Shown: positions 8,667-17,813, numbered from the stretch's first letter. The stretch: DNA of 52,934 bases from Candidatus Nomurabacteria bacterium (GCA_026395895.1 JAPLXV010000022.1:1-52934); one strand, 5' to 3'. The notes: generated by a model from the sequence alone, not told the origin. Numbers and translations: made by a program.

Positions 8667-9197
8667 ATGGAATATTTAGATATATGTGATAGTGAAGGAA
8701 ATTTGTTAGGAATAAAGAAAACTAAAAAAGAAGCTCATGACAAAGGACTTTGGCATAGAGCAGTTCATGTTTGGATTATTAATTCAAAGAAAGAAGTATT
8801 GATTCAAAAACGTTCTCATTTAGTGGAAAATCATCCAAATCTATGGGATATTTCAGCAGCTGGACATGTTTCTGCTGGAGAAGATTATATAACTTCAGTT
8901 TTAAGAGAAACAGAAGAAGAAATTGGTTTAAAACTTAAACCAGAAGATTTTATCCGAATTGGAATAGTAAAAAATATATCTGCGAGGAGGGGGTATATCA
9001 ACAATGAAGTAGACCCAGTTTACATTGTAAAAATGGATTTAGAAGTAAATAAGATAAAAAAACAAGAAGAAGAAGTTTCTGAAATAAAATTTATATCATA
9101 CAAAAAACTTGAACAAATTATTAAAAGCAATGACCCGACTTTTGTGCAACATCCAGAGGAATATAAATTACTCTTTGATTATATTAGTAAAAATTAA
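8667..9197 (+). CDS. NUDIX hydrolase (IPP-isomerase-like)
   Basis: LWHRAVHVWIINSKKEVLIQKRS...WDISAAGHVSAGEDYITSVLRETEEEIGL, Nudix box. Confidence 0.93.
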   Translation: MEYLDICDSEGNLLGIKKTKKEAHDKGLWHRAVHVWIINSKKEVLIQKRSHLVENHPNLWDISAAGHVSAGEDYITSVLRETEEEIGLKLKPEDFIRIGIVKNISARRGYINNEVDPVYIVKMDLEVNKIKKQEEEVSEIKFISYKKLEQIIKSNDPTFVQHPEEYKLLFDYISKN

Positions 9198-9760
9198 AGT
9201 TTTAGTTTATTTTCTAAATACGATTCAGGGTAGCCTTTTTTGATTCGTTTATTTTCTATATCTATAATCCCAAGATTTTCTAAAAATTTTATGCATTCTT
9301 CTTTTGCTTCTTTTTCATCCTTAAAATCTCCTTTGGCTTCTGCTTCTATAAAATAGCCTAACCCTGTGACGTTATCTAACGCGACTTCAATATCACTACA
9401 CATCCAGTATTCTCTGTATTTTTCTATAGTCACAGATTTTTTAAAATCTAAGAACCCCAAGATTTTTTCTAATTCACTTTTGTCTGAAACTTCTGTCTCA
9501 TATTCTTCTGCATAATCATAATCTCCATCTTCTCTCTGATTTACAGATCTAGTGTATTCCCAAACAACCTTATCTGGATCGGTTCTTATGCGGAGCCATT
9601 CTACTGGGTGAGGTTTTCTTGCAAAAAAATCTCTGTGACTGGGAACATAATAATCATCAATTTGTTTTATGGATTTTATCAATTTTCCTATTTTTGAGAC
9701 TTTTTCTTTAATTTCTTCAAAATTGTCTATTTTTACTTTTATTTCAACTTCTATATTCAT
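9194..9760 (-). CDS. CYTH domain protein (class IV adenylate cyclase/thiamine triphosphatase-like)
   Basis: MNIEVEIKVKI start, WLRIRTDPDKVVWEYTRSV, EYETEVSD, IEKYREYW, ALDNVTGLGYFIEAEA. The listed N-terminal extension to 9817 is not credible. Confidence 0.88.
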   Translation of the reverse strand: MNIEVEIKVKIDNFEEIKEKVSKIGKLIKSIKQIDDYYVPSHRDFFARKPHPVEWLRIRTDPDKVVWEYTRSVNQREDGDYDYAEEYETEVSDKSELEKILGFLDFKKSVTIEKYREYWMCSDIEVALDNVTGLGYFIEAEAKGDFKDEKEAKEECIKFLENLGIIDIENKRIKKGYPESYLENKLKL

Positions 9761-9799
9761 GTTTTTATTATAGCAGAAAATGTTATAATAATAAAATAG

Positions 9800-11614
9800 A
9801 TGAAAGAAGAAATACAAAGATTTTTTAAAGGGGAAGTGGAAGATAGTGATGAAACACTTTCAAAATATTCTCGGGATGCGAGTATTTTTGAGGTAAGACC
9901 AAAATTAGTGCTTTTCCCGAAAGATTCAAAAGATGTTCAAAATTTAGTGAAATGGGTTTCTGAAAATAAAAATAAATATGCAGACCCGGAGAAAAATAAG
10001 GATTGGAAAAATCTTTCTATTACCGCTCGTTGTGCGGGGACAGATATGTCTGGTGGGGCAATAGGGGAGTCTTTAGTTTTAGATTTTACTCGGCATATGA
10101 ATAAGTTAGTGGCATTTCCCCCCTCTACTTTACAAGGAGAGGGTCGGGGTGAGGTGGATAAAATTACCGTCCAGCCCGGTATGTTCTATCGAGATTTTGA
10201 AAAAATAACTTTAGAAAAAGGATTGATTTTGCCTTGCTATACCGCTTCCAAAAGTATCAATGCTATGGGAGGAATGTTTGGCAATAATTCTGCTGGAGAA
10301 CGAACTCTTAAATATGGAAAAACAGAAGATTATATTTTAGAAGCAAAAGTTGTTTTTTCTGATGGTAATGAGTATGTCATTAAACCGCTTTTTCAAGATG
10401 AATTAACGAAAAAAATCGCACAATCGAATTTTGAAGGGGAAATTTATAAAAATGTTTATAATCTGATAAATAAAAATAAAGAAGAAATAAGTCAGGCAAA
10501 ACCACAAGTCAGTAAAAATTCTGCCGGCTATTACATCTGGAATGTCCTAGAAAACAAAAACCAGAATCTAAAAAATTTTTCAGGTCCTCGGATCTCCGGG
10601 GCCCCGAACCCCGGCCAGACCATTCAAAATCTTTCAAATTTTAGTTTTTTTGATTTAAACAAGCTTCTGGTGGGTTCGCAGGGGACTTTAGGTATAGCCA
10701 CAGAAATTACCTTTAAACTCGTTCCCAACCCTAAATATTCTAAACTAGTAGTTGTTTTTATGAATAATTTGGAACCCTTAGGACGTCTGGTGGATGAGAT
10801 TTTAGTATTTAATCCAGAAACATTAGAAGCTTATGATGACAAGACGATGAAGTTAGCGGTTAAGTTCTTTCCAGATTTTCTAAAAAACAAAGGTTTTATC
10901 GGTATGATTAAATTTATGTGGAGTTTTTTACCAGAATTAAAAATGATGCTCACCGGAGGTTTTCCTAAATTAATTCTTCTAGCTGAATTTGCGGGAGATG
11001 ATGAAATTTTGGTGGATAAACAATGTGTTCTTCTAAAAGAGAGAATAAAAGGTTTTAAATTGAAAGTTCATATTACTAAATCAGAAATTGAAGCAAATAA
11101 ATATTGGGATATTAGAAGAGAGAGTTTTGCTCTTTTACGAAAACATGTTGCCGGTCTTCATACCGCTCCATTCATAGACGACATCATAGTTCGTCCAGAA
11201 TTTTTGCCAAAATTTATTCCAGAACTTAATCAAATTCTTAAACAATATAATTTAACTTACACCATAGCAGGGCATGCTGGAGACGGTAATTTTCATATTA
11301 TTCCTTTGATGGATTTTTCGCGTCCTGATACGGTAAAAATTATCATTGAACTTTCGGAAAAAGTTTACGACCTTGTTTTAAAATATCATGGCTCAATTAC
11401 TGCTGAACATAACGATGGTATTATTCGCACTCCTTTTTTGAAGAAAATGTATGGGGAGAATATTGTTGCTCTTTTTAAAGAAATAAAAAATATTTTTGAC
11501 CCTAAAGATGTTTTTAATCCAGGTAAAAAAGTTACTTTGGAAGATGGAAGTGGCACAAAAGAATATATGACTAAACATATTGTCTTGGAACATAATATCA
11601 TTCACAGAGTTTAG
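9800..11614 (+). CDS. FAD-linked oxidase (GlcD/D-lactate dehydrogenase type)
   Basis: SITARCAGTDMSGGAIGESLVLDFTRHMNK, GGMFGNNSAGERTLKYGKTEDYI, LLVGSQGTLGIATEITFKLVP, AGHAGDGNFHIIPLMD, FNPGKK. Confidence 0.93.
   Translation: MKEEIQRFFKGEVEDSDETLSKYSRDASIFEVRPKLVLFPKDSKDVQNLVKWVSENKNKYADPEKNKDWKNLSITARCAGTDMSGGAIGESLVLDFTRHMNKLVAFPPSTLQGEGRGEVDKITVQPGMFYRDFEKITLEKGLILPCYTASKSINAMGGMFGNNSAGERTLKYGKTEDYILEAKVVFSDGNEYVIKPLFQDELTKKIAQSNFEGEIYKNVYNLINKNKEEISQAKPQVSKNSAGYYIWNVLENKNQNLKNFSGPRISGAPNPGQTIQNLSNFSFFDLNKLLVGSQGTLGIATEITFKLVPNPKYSKLVVVFMNNLEPLGRLVDEILVFNPETLEAYDDKTMKLAVKFFPDFLKNKGFIGMIKFMWSFLPELKMMLTGGFPKLILLAEFAGDDEILVDKQCVLLKERIKGFKLKVHITKSEIEANKYWDIRRESFALLRKHVAGLHTAPFIDDIIVRPEFLPKFIPELNQILKQYNLTYTIAGHAGDGNFHIIPLMDFSRPDTVKIIIELSEKVYDLVLKYHGSITAEHNDGIIRTPFLKKMYGENIVALFKEIKNIFDPKDVFNPGKKVTLEDGSGTKEYMTKHIVLEHNIIHRV
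10118..10158. repeat. In-frame repeat-derived segment in FAD oxidase
   Basis: tttcccccctctactttacaaggagagggtcggggtgaggt encodes FPPSTLQGEGRGEV; ccctct/agaggg arms; 'ggggtgaggt' matches the ftsQ-dus intergenic repeat. Confidence 0.6.
10583..10621. repeat. In-frame GC-rich palindromic segment in FAD oxidase
   Basis: ggtcctcggatctccggggccccgaaccccggccagacc; ggtc/gacc ends, central palindrome cggggccccg, encoding GPRISGAPNPGQT. Confidence 0.6.
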
Positions 11615-11642
11615 ATTTGCTTTTTGGCTTTTTTTATATATA

Positions 11643-12350
11643 ATGATGACTATGTTTGTAATTAAGGCTAAAAAGAGAAATGAAAGTGTTAACGTAGATA
11701 CTTTAAGAAAAACGGGAGAAATTCCGGCTGTTTTTTATGGAGCAGGAAAAACTTCTACTTCTATCTCTCTTTCAATTATTGATTTTAAAAAAATCTGGCG
11801 AGAAGCCGGAGAATCTTCCACTGTCAAAATATCAATGGGTGATAATAATATTGATGTGCTTATTCACGAAGTGCAAGTTCATCCAGTAACCGAAGAGCCA
11901 ATTCATGTAGACTTTTTGGTTATAGATATGAACAAGAAGATAAAAGTTAATGTACCGCTTGAATTTATTGGAGTCTCAAATGCAGTCAAAAATGGATTAG
12001 GAAACCTTGTGAAAGTGCTTCATGAAGTAGAAATTGAAGCTTTGCCAAAAGATCTTCCTCATAATCTTGAAGTTGATATTTCTAAACTTGAAACAGTAGA
12101 TGACCAAGTTTTTGTTTCTGATATAAAATTACCGACCGGAGTTGTTGTTATTGAAAATGAACATGATGTTGTGGCTTCTATCGTTCTTCAGGTAGAAGAA
12201 AAAGAAGAAGTTGTAGTACCTGTTGATTTGTCTGCAATTGAGGTTGAAAAGAAAGGCAAGAAAGAGGAAGCTCCGACGCTCGAAGAGGTCGGAGTCCCGA
12301 TCTCTGACGATAGTCAGAGCGTCGGGAAAGGTAAGGAGGAAAAAAAATAA
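11643..12350 (+). CDS. rplY: 50S ribosomal protein L25/Ctc
   Basis: IKAKKRNESVNVDTLRKTGEIPAVFYGAGKTSTSISL, VQVHPVTEEPIHVDFLVIDMNKKIKVNVPLEFIG; acidic/lysine tail. Confidence 0.92.
   Translation: MMTMFVIKAKKRNESVNVDTLRKTGEIPAVFYGAGKTSTSISLSIIDFKKIWREAGESSTVKISMGDNNIDVLIHEVQVHPVTEEPIHVDFLVIDMNKKIKVNVPLEFIGVSNAVKNGLGNLVKVLHEVEIEALPKDLPHNLEVDISKLETVDDQVFVSDIKLPTGVVVIENEHDVVASIVLQVEEKEEVVVPVDLSAIEVEKKGKKEEAPTLEEVGVPISDDSQSVGKGKEEKK
12271..12326. repeat. Two adjacent in-frame hairpins in the rplY 3' end
   Basis: ctccgac...gtcggag followed by cccgatctctgac-gata-gtcagagcgtcggg, encoding APTLEEVGVPISDDSQSVG. Confidence 0.75.
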
Positions 12351-12385
12351 CCCCAGTAGTAGAGCAAAGCTCACTACGGGGCAGG
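12351..12385. repeat. Intergenic hairpin immediately after the rplY stop
   Basis: ccccagtagtagagcaaagctcactacggggcaggg; similar to 6191-6229 and shares ccctgccccgta with 34322-34333. Confidence 0.65.
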
Positions 12386-12416
12386 GAATTTATTCAATTA
12401 TGATATAATAAAGACT

Positions 12417-13772
12417 ATGGTAAAGAAATTTTCCATAGTTTTTATTTTTATACTTTCAATATTGATTTTCCCGACGCATAAATCGTATGCTGTTTTTGAT
12501 TGTTTGACTTTAAATAACTCTTCTTCCCAAACTGATAAAGATTTTTGTAAAAATGAACTTGCTCAAATAGAAGCTCAACTTACTGATTTGTTAAATAAAC
12601 AAGCAGAACAACAAAAACAATCAGGCACCTTGAAAGGCGATGTATTAGCATTAACTGCTCAAATCAATGCTCTGAAAACAAAAATTAAAGCTAGAGCTTT
12701 AAAAATTGCGCAACTGAAGGTTGATATAAATGATAAAGTTAAACAAATTACAACCTTATCTGAGAAAATAAGTCGTGAACATGAATCTCTTGCTCAACTA
12801 TTACGCAACACGAATGATTTTGATAACCAAGATTTTATTTATTTAATATTTTCGGATGAAAGTCTCTCTGCTTTCTATAGCGACCTAGAATCCTATAATT
12901 CAATTAAACAAGCAATAAAAAATTCTGTTGATATAATTAATGGAGTAAAAGCGCAAACTGAAGTTACCAAAACTGGTTTAGAAAAACAACAAAACGCAGA
13001 AACTGATGCTAAAGCTGAATTAGAAAGCGCCCAAAAACAAGTTGCCAAATCTGAAGCGGATAAAAAACAACTGCTTGCCATTTCTAAAAACAAAGAAGCA
13101 GAGTATCAAAAACTAGCGGCCCAAAAGAAAGCTCAAGCTGATAAAATTCGTAGCGCCTTGTTCGCTTTGGCTGGTATTTCTCAGAAAATAGAATTCGGTA
13201 CTGCTCTTCAATATGCCAATGAAGCTAAAACTAAATTTGGTATTGATCCAGCGTTTCTGCTTGCTGTTCTTACACAGGAAAGTAATTTAGGAGCAAATGT
13301 TGGACAATGTTATTTAACAAATCCGGATACAGGGGCGGGAGTCGGAAAAAATACAGGAGTAGTATTTTCAAATGTAATGAAACCAACACGTGATGTGACT
13401 CCATTTTTAGAAATTACTACTGCTCTTAGTTTTAATGCATATCAAACTGCTGTCTCTTGTCCAATCGCTGGTGTGTCAGGCTGGGGTGGAGCGATGGGTC
13501 CAGCCCAATTTATTCCATCAACTTGGAAATTATTTGAAGATAGGTTGCAAAGTATTCTAGGATATTTTGCTAATCCTTGGTCTCCACGAGACGCTTTTAT
13601 GGCTTCAGCTATGTATCTAACTGACCTCGGAGCAGTAGGTAATAGTGCCAGTGCGCAAAATAAAGCAGCTTGCAGATATTATGGTTCTAGTGGATCAACC
13701 TGTTCTTATAGTCGCAGTGTTATGAAATATAAATCTACCATTCAAAGTAATATAAATTTGCTTTCAAGCTAA
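12417..13772 (+). CDS. Secreted coiled-coil protein with lytic transglycosylase-like C-terminal domain
   Basis: Signal peptide, long coiled coil (CwlO/EnvC-like), then AFLLAVLTQESNLGANVG...GWGGAMGPAQFIPSTWKLFEDRL...PWSPRDAFMASAMYLTDLGA. Confidence 0.85.
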   Translation: MVKKFSIVFIFILSILIFPTHKSYAVFDCLTLNNSSSQTDKDFCKNELAQIEAQLTDLLNKQAEQQKQSGTLKGDVLALTAQINALKTKIKARALKIAQLKVDINDKVKQITTLSEKISREHESLAQLLRNTNDFDNQDFIYLIFSDESLSAFYSDLESYNSIKQAIKNSVDIINGVKAQTEVTKTGLEKQQNAETDAKAELESAQKQVAKSEADKKQLLAISKNKEAEYQKLAAQKKAQADKIRSALFALAGISQKIEFGTALQYANEAKTKFGIDPAFLLAVLTQESNLGANVGQCYLTNPDTGAGVGKNTGVVFSNVMKPTRDVTPFLEITTALSFNAYQTAVSCPIAGVSGWGGAMGPAQFIPSTWKLFEDRLQSILGYFANPWSPRDAFMASAMYLTDLGAVGNSASAQNKAACRYYGSSGSTCSYSRSVMKYKSTIQSNINLLSS

Positions 13773-13795
13773 AATTGTGATAATCTGATTCAGTT

Positions 13796-14014
13796 ATGAA
13801 AAAAGACATTCACCCAAAATATAATATAAAAACTAAAGCTACCTGCGCTTGTGGAGCTGTTTTTGAAGTCGGTTCCACTATGCCTGAAATTAAAATGGAA
13901 ATTTGTAGTCATTGCCATCCTTTTTATACTGGTAATGATAAAGTTATGGATACTGCTGGGCGCGTAGAACGTTTTAATAAGCGTCGAGCTCTATCAGCTA
14001 AAGTTAAGAAGTAA
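13796..14014 (+). CDS. rpmE: 50S ribosomal protein L31
   Basis: [63 protein letters not shown]. Confidence 0.96.
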   Translation: MKKDIHPKYNIKTKATCACGAVFEVGSTMPEIKMEICSHCHPFYTGNDKVMDTAGRVERFNKRRALSAKVKK

Positions 14015-14100
14015 AATTCTCCTCTTGAGGAGTACCCTTTAGGGGGAGGTGGAAATAATATCCACCCCGACGCAAGCGTCACCCCTCAAGGAGGGGAATT
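14015..14100. repeat. Intergenic nested inverted repeat between rpmE and prfA
   Basis: aattctcctcttgagg...cctcaaggaggggaatt outer arms; ggtgga/tccacc; perfect gacgcaagcgtc at 14069-14080. Confidence 0.75.
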
Positions 14101-14104
14101 AAAC

Positions 14105-15073
14105 ATGAACTTCAATTTAGATGAACTAAAAAAGAATCACAACACGAGCTACTTGGCCAGTATTTTGGAGCGCTTGGATAAGGAAGAAATTGAAGTAAGA
14201 GAAATGCTTACGAAAGATGATTCTTTAAAAGAAATGGTAGATGGGGAATTAAAATCTATTCAGGAGCAAAGAGAGGCGACAGAAAAACAAATTCAAGATA
14301 TTTTGGACAAAGATGTTCAAGAAGAAGAAATGGCTAATGAAGTAGTGCTGGAAGTAAGAGCCGGAGCCGGAGGAGACGAAGCTTCTCTTTTTGCTTGGGA
14401 GTTAGCGCATATGTATGAATTATTTTCTACCGTCAAAGGTTGGCAGTGGAAAACAAATTACGAATCAAAAAGTGAATTGGGTGGATACAAAGAAGCCAGT
14501 TTTGAAATAAAAGGAAAAGATATTTATAATCAATTACGTTATGAAACTGGCGTGCATCGAGTGCAACGTATTCCGGCTACGGAAAAAAATGGCCGAGTGC
14601 ATACTTCCACCGCCTCAGTGGCTGTGCTTCCAATTCGCAAAAAAGTTTTATTTGAAATCAATCCTGCTGATTTAGAAATGGAATATTCTCGTTCTGGTGG
14701 AAAGGGCGGACAGAATGTAAATAAAGTGGAAACAGCTGTGCGATTAATTCATAAACCAACAGGCCTGGATGTGCGTTCTACTAACGAAAGAAGCCAGCTG
14801 GCTAATCGCGAAAAGGCATTGATGATTTTGACTGCCAAACTTCAGCAACTAAAAGAAGAAGAGGAAGCAAAAAAATATGCTGGTGTTCGCAAAGATCAAA
14901 TTGGAACAGGTGATCGTTCCGAAAAAATTCGCACCTATAATTTTTCACAAGATCGCGTAACCGACCATCGCATTAAAAAATCTTGGCACAATTTGCCAAA
15001 AATAATGGCAGGATATATTGAAGAAATAGTTGAAGCATTGCAGTCTGGTGAGACGGGAGATGAAGAGGAATAA
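14105..15073 (+). CDS. prfA: Peptide chain release factor 1
   Basis: [91 protein letters not shown]. Confidence 0.95.
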   Translation: MNFNLDELKKNHNTSYLASILERLDKEEIEVREMLTKDDSLKEMVDGELKSIQEQREATEKQIQDILDKDVQEEEMANEVVLEVRAGAGGDEASLFAWELAHMYELFSTVKGWQWKTNYESKSELGGYKEASFEIKGKDIYNQLRYETGVHRVQRIPATEKNGRVHTSTASVAVLPIRKKVLFEINPADLEMEYSRSGGKGGQNVNKVETAVRLIHKPTGLDVRSTNERSQLANREKALMILTAKLQQLKEEEEAKKYAGVRKDQIGTGDRSEKIRTYNFSQDRVTDHRIKKSWHNLPKIMAGYIEEIVEALQSGETGDEEE

Positions 15074-15120
15074 AATTTAGTATTACTTGCTAGGTTTTAA
15101 TGTTGTAGTATAATTTATAT

Positions 15121-15330
15121 ATGAGTAAAAAAATAGACAAAACATCCAGTAATTTCAATAAAATAATGAGATCTTTTAAAGATAAATGGGTAGCTGTATC
15201 CCCAGACTATTCTAAGGTTTTTGCTAGTGCCAATACACTAAGTGGTGTTATGAATAAGATTGAAAAAGATGCAAAATTAAAAATATTTAAAGTAGTATCT
15301 TTAAATATGATTTATTCTCCTTTTAACTAA
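15121..15330 (+). CDS. Small DUF5678-like hypothetical protein
   Basis: MSKKIDKTSSNFNKIMRSFKDKWVAVSPDYSKVFASANTLSGVMNKIEKD; family call by pattern only. Confidence 0.6.
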   Translation: MSKKIDKTSSNFNKIMRSFKDKWVAVSPDYSKVFASANTLSGVMNKIEKDAKLKIFKVVSLNMIYSPFN

Positions 15331-15333
15331 AAT

Positions 15334-15744
15334 ATGAAGTATCAATATCTCACTGTTTTAAATGGAGATCCAAATGGTAAACATTTTCGTCGTCCTGCAG
15401 TAGATGTTGAAATTTTTGGTCCAGACAGAAGTTTGAATACTTTTGCTCTTTTAGATTCCGGGGCAGACAATTGTCTTTTCCAGTTTGAATTTGCGGAAGC
15501 TATAGGTATAGATTTAACCAAATGTAAAAAATCTATGACTATAGGAGTAGAAGGGAATGGAGCTGAAATTTATTTAACGGATATTGAAATAAAAGTAAAA
15601 GGTTTAGAAAAGATAAAAGTTCCAGTTGGATTTATAAAAAGCAAATCTGTAAATGGGCTTCTTGGTCAAATTGGTTTTTTTGATTTGAATCGTATTAAAT
15701 TTGAACGAGATCACAATATTTTTGAAATTAATCCTATTAAATAA
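15334..15744 (+). CDS. Retropepsin-like aspartic protease domain protein
   Basis: TFALLDSGADNCLFQFEFAEAIGIDL, the DSGA catalytic-type motif of single-domain aspartic proteases. Confidence 0.75.
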   Translation: MKYQYLTVLNGDPNGKHFRRPAVDVEIFGPDRSLNTFALLDSGADNCLFQFEFAEAIGIDLTKCKKSMTIGVEGNGAEIYLTDIEIKVKGLEKIKVPVGFIKSKSVNGLLGQIGFFDLNRIKFERDHNIFEINPIK

Positions 15745-15754
15745 ATTAATATAA

Positions 15755-16555
15755 GTGAAACAACATCCAACAAAAATAGATATAGCAGTATTAATAGGAT
15801 TGCCAGTTATTTCCTTAATCTTATCTCTTCTGTTTCGCTCGCCTTATCATGTTTTTACAACTTTATTTTTTTATGGTTTACCGTCGCTATATTTAATATT
15901 TCGTTACAAAGAGTATTTCTATGCTTTTAAAGGTTTAATTTATGTGCTTATAGTAGCAACACCAATTGCCATCATTGTTGATTATATAGGCATATCAAGT
16001 GGATTATGGTTTGACCCATATAGCATTTTTGTAAATAGGTTTTTGGGAGTAATTCCCTTGGAGGATTTGATTTGGATGTATTCAGCTACTTATTTGATAA
16101 TGATTTTTTATCAAACATTTCTTGATATTGGAAAGAAAGAACTTATTAATAAAAAAATTATAAAATTCATAATTCCAGCGCTTATTGCGTTAGCTATTTT
16201 CTTTGTTTTGGTTTTAACCAATAATTCTCAAATTTTCTTTTGGCATAGCAAATATACATATACGATTCTTTGCACTATTTTCTTTTTACTACCTTCTATT
16301 ATTTTTTTATTATTTTTTCCACACTTTCTCAAAAAATCTTTAAGCATAACAGTTTATTTTTTCTATGTTACCACTTTCCTAGAATTGACTACCACATACC
16401 TTAATCAATGGGTTTTTAAGGGAGAATACATAATCAAACCTTTTTCTTTGTTTGGTTTTGGACTTGTTTCATTTGAAGAACTTTTCTTTGTTGGTATCGT
16501 GGGTCCAATTGCTGCTATTGCCTTTTATGAATTTTTTGATGATGATTTAGTGTGA
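15755..16555 (+). CDS. Lycopene cyclase domain-like polytopic membrane protein (GTG start)
   Basis: Two repeats of ~3 TM with GLWFDPYSIFVNRFLGVIPLEDLIWM and FSLFGFGLVSFEELFFV (PLED/SFEE), as in CarR-type cyclase domains. Confidence 0.65.
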   Translation: MKQHPTKIDIAVLIGLPVISLILSLLFRSPYHVFTTLFFYGLPSLYLIFRYKEYFYAFKGLIYVLIVATPIAIIVDYIGISSGLWFDPYSIFVNRFLGVIPLEDLIWMYSATYLIMIFYQTFLDIGKKELINKKIIKFIIPALIALAIFFVLVLTNNSQIFFWHSKYTYTILCTIFFLLPSIIFLLFFPHFLKKSLSITVYFFYVTTFLELTTTYLNQWVFKGEYIIKPFSLFGFGLVSFEELFFVGIVGPIAAIAFYEFFDDDLV

Positions 16556-16579
16556 AAAATTTAAGTCTATTAACAAAAT

Positions 16580-16679
16580 AAAAAATCTTGGCACAATTTG
16601 CCCAAAATAATGACGGGGTATATAGAAGAAATTGTGGACGCTCTTCAATCTGGCGAGACGGGAGAGGAAGAGGAATAAA
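16580..16679 (+). pseudogene. Second, diverged copy of the prfA 3' end (remnant)
   Basis: 100-bp block matches 14975-15074 with 14 mismatches by hand alignment, mostly synonymous; would encode [32 protein letters not shown] plus TAA. Confidence 0.93.
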
Positions 16680-16681
16680 GC

Positions 16682-16710
16682 TTGACAAATTATGTAAAGT
16701 CTGCTATACT
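16682..16710 (+). promoter_or_regulatory. Near-consensus sigma70 promoter
   Basis: TTGACA (16682-16687), 17-bp spacer, TATACT (16705-16710). Confidence 0.8.
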
Positions 16711-16765
16711 CTACGCAGATGTTACTTAAATCATAATAATTAATCACAATTTCTCGGAGGAGAAA

Positions 16766-17218
16766 ATGAAAAATTCAAGTGTAGTATTTTTAAGATGGCT
16801 TCGTTTAGCTTTCTATAGTTTTTTTTGTGTTGTTGTGACTTATTTTGTTTTTAATTGGTCTCTTCGGTCATTTTCAGAAGGGAGTATTATTGAAGGGATT
16901 GTACGTCTTTTAATTGCATTAACTTGGTTATTAACGGCCGGAGGAGCTCAATTTAGAAACGGAAGAGGTCTTGCCGCAGAGCTTTCGGGAAGAATTCCTT
17001 GTGGTATACCATTAAAAGTGCAATACAGAAGGGAAATTACAAGATATTCCAACGGACAAGGCTGTGAAAAAATTATTCTTATTTTGAAAGACGAGAAAGA
17101 TAAGTTTCTTTTCTTTGAATTATCAAAAACAAAATTTTCAACAACGGATTTTCCTCCACTTTTCTTTTTAGAAAAAGATGAAGAAAGAAACTTTATTGTT
17201 CATGAAATTAAGGCTTAG
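16766..17218 (+). CDS. Hypothetical small membrane protein
   Basis: Two hydrophobic helices, then ~80-aa soluble tail; strong Shine-Dalgarno cggaggag upstream. Confidence 0.7.
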   Translation: MKNSSVVFLRWLRLAFYSFFCVVVTYFVFNWSLRSFSEGSIIEGIVRLLIALTWLLTAGGAQFRNGRGLAAELSGRIPCGIPLKVQYRREITRYSNGQGCEKIILILKDEKDKFLFFELSKTKFSTTDFPPLFFLEKDEERNFIVHEIKA

Positions 17219-17230
17219 TTAAAGCCCATA

Positions 17231-17262
17231 AAAAGCCCATAAGCTTTTGGTGGGCTTTTTAT
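17231..17262 (+). terminator. Rho-independent terminator
   Basis: aaaagccca-taagcttttgg-tgggctttttat. Confidence 0.75.
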
Positions 17263-17458
17263 GTTTTTACCAATTTTTTGCTTTTATTTTATTTTTATGT
17301 AATACTTATTGTGTAGTTTCTCGTAGAAGTTTAAGTTTTCGTTAAAGAGATTTGAGCGACAAGAGTATCTACGTTCGTCAAAAGCGGAATTTATTCGCCT
17401 CTGGCGGGCATTATAATTATTTTTTGCTCGTTTTTTAAAAATGAGAGAAGTATAAAAT

Positions 17459-17797
17459 ATGGCTACAAAGCTATATGTAGGGGGACTCCCTTACAGTGTT
17501 CAAGAAGATGCGTTGAAAGACCTCTTCGCACAAGCTGGTAATGTTACATCAGCTGTGATTATTATGGATAAGATGTCAGGTCGCTCAAAGGGTTTTGGAT
17601 TCGTGGAAATGGCAACAGCCGAGGAAGCAGCAAGTGCTATCTCAATGTTTAATGACCAAGAATTTGAAGGACGCAAGCTTACAGTAAATGAGGCTCGTCC
17701 AATGGAAGCTCGACCACCTCGCACAGGAGGTAATGGCGGATACGGCGGAGGAAATGGCGGTTACGGCGGTGGAAATCGCGGACGTCGAGAATACTAA
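17459..17797 (+). CDS. RRM-type RNA-binding protein with Gly-rich tail
   Basis: KLYVGGLPYSVQEDALKDLFAQAG...RSKGFGFVEMATAEEAASAI...GRKLTVNEARP then GGNGGYGGG (RNP1/RNP2 motifs). Confidence 0.95.
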   Translation: MATKLYVGGLPYSVQEDALKDLFAQAGNVTSAVIIMDKMSGRSKGFGFVEMATAEEAASAISMFNDQEFEGRKLTVNEARPMEARPPRTGGNGGYGGGNGGYGGGNRGRREY

Positions 17798-17813
17798 TCT
17801 ATAATTAGTGCGC

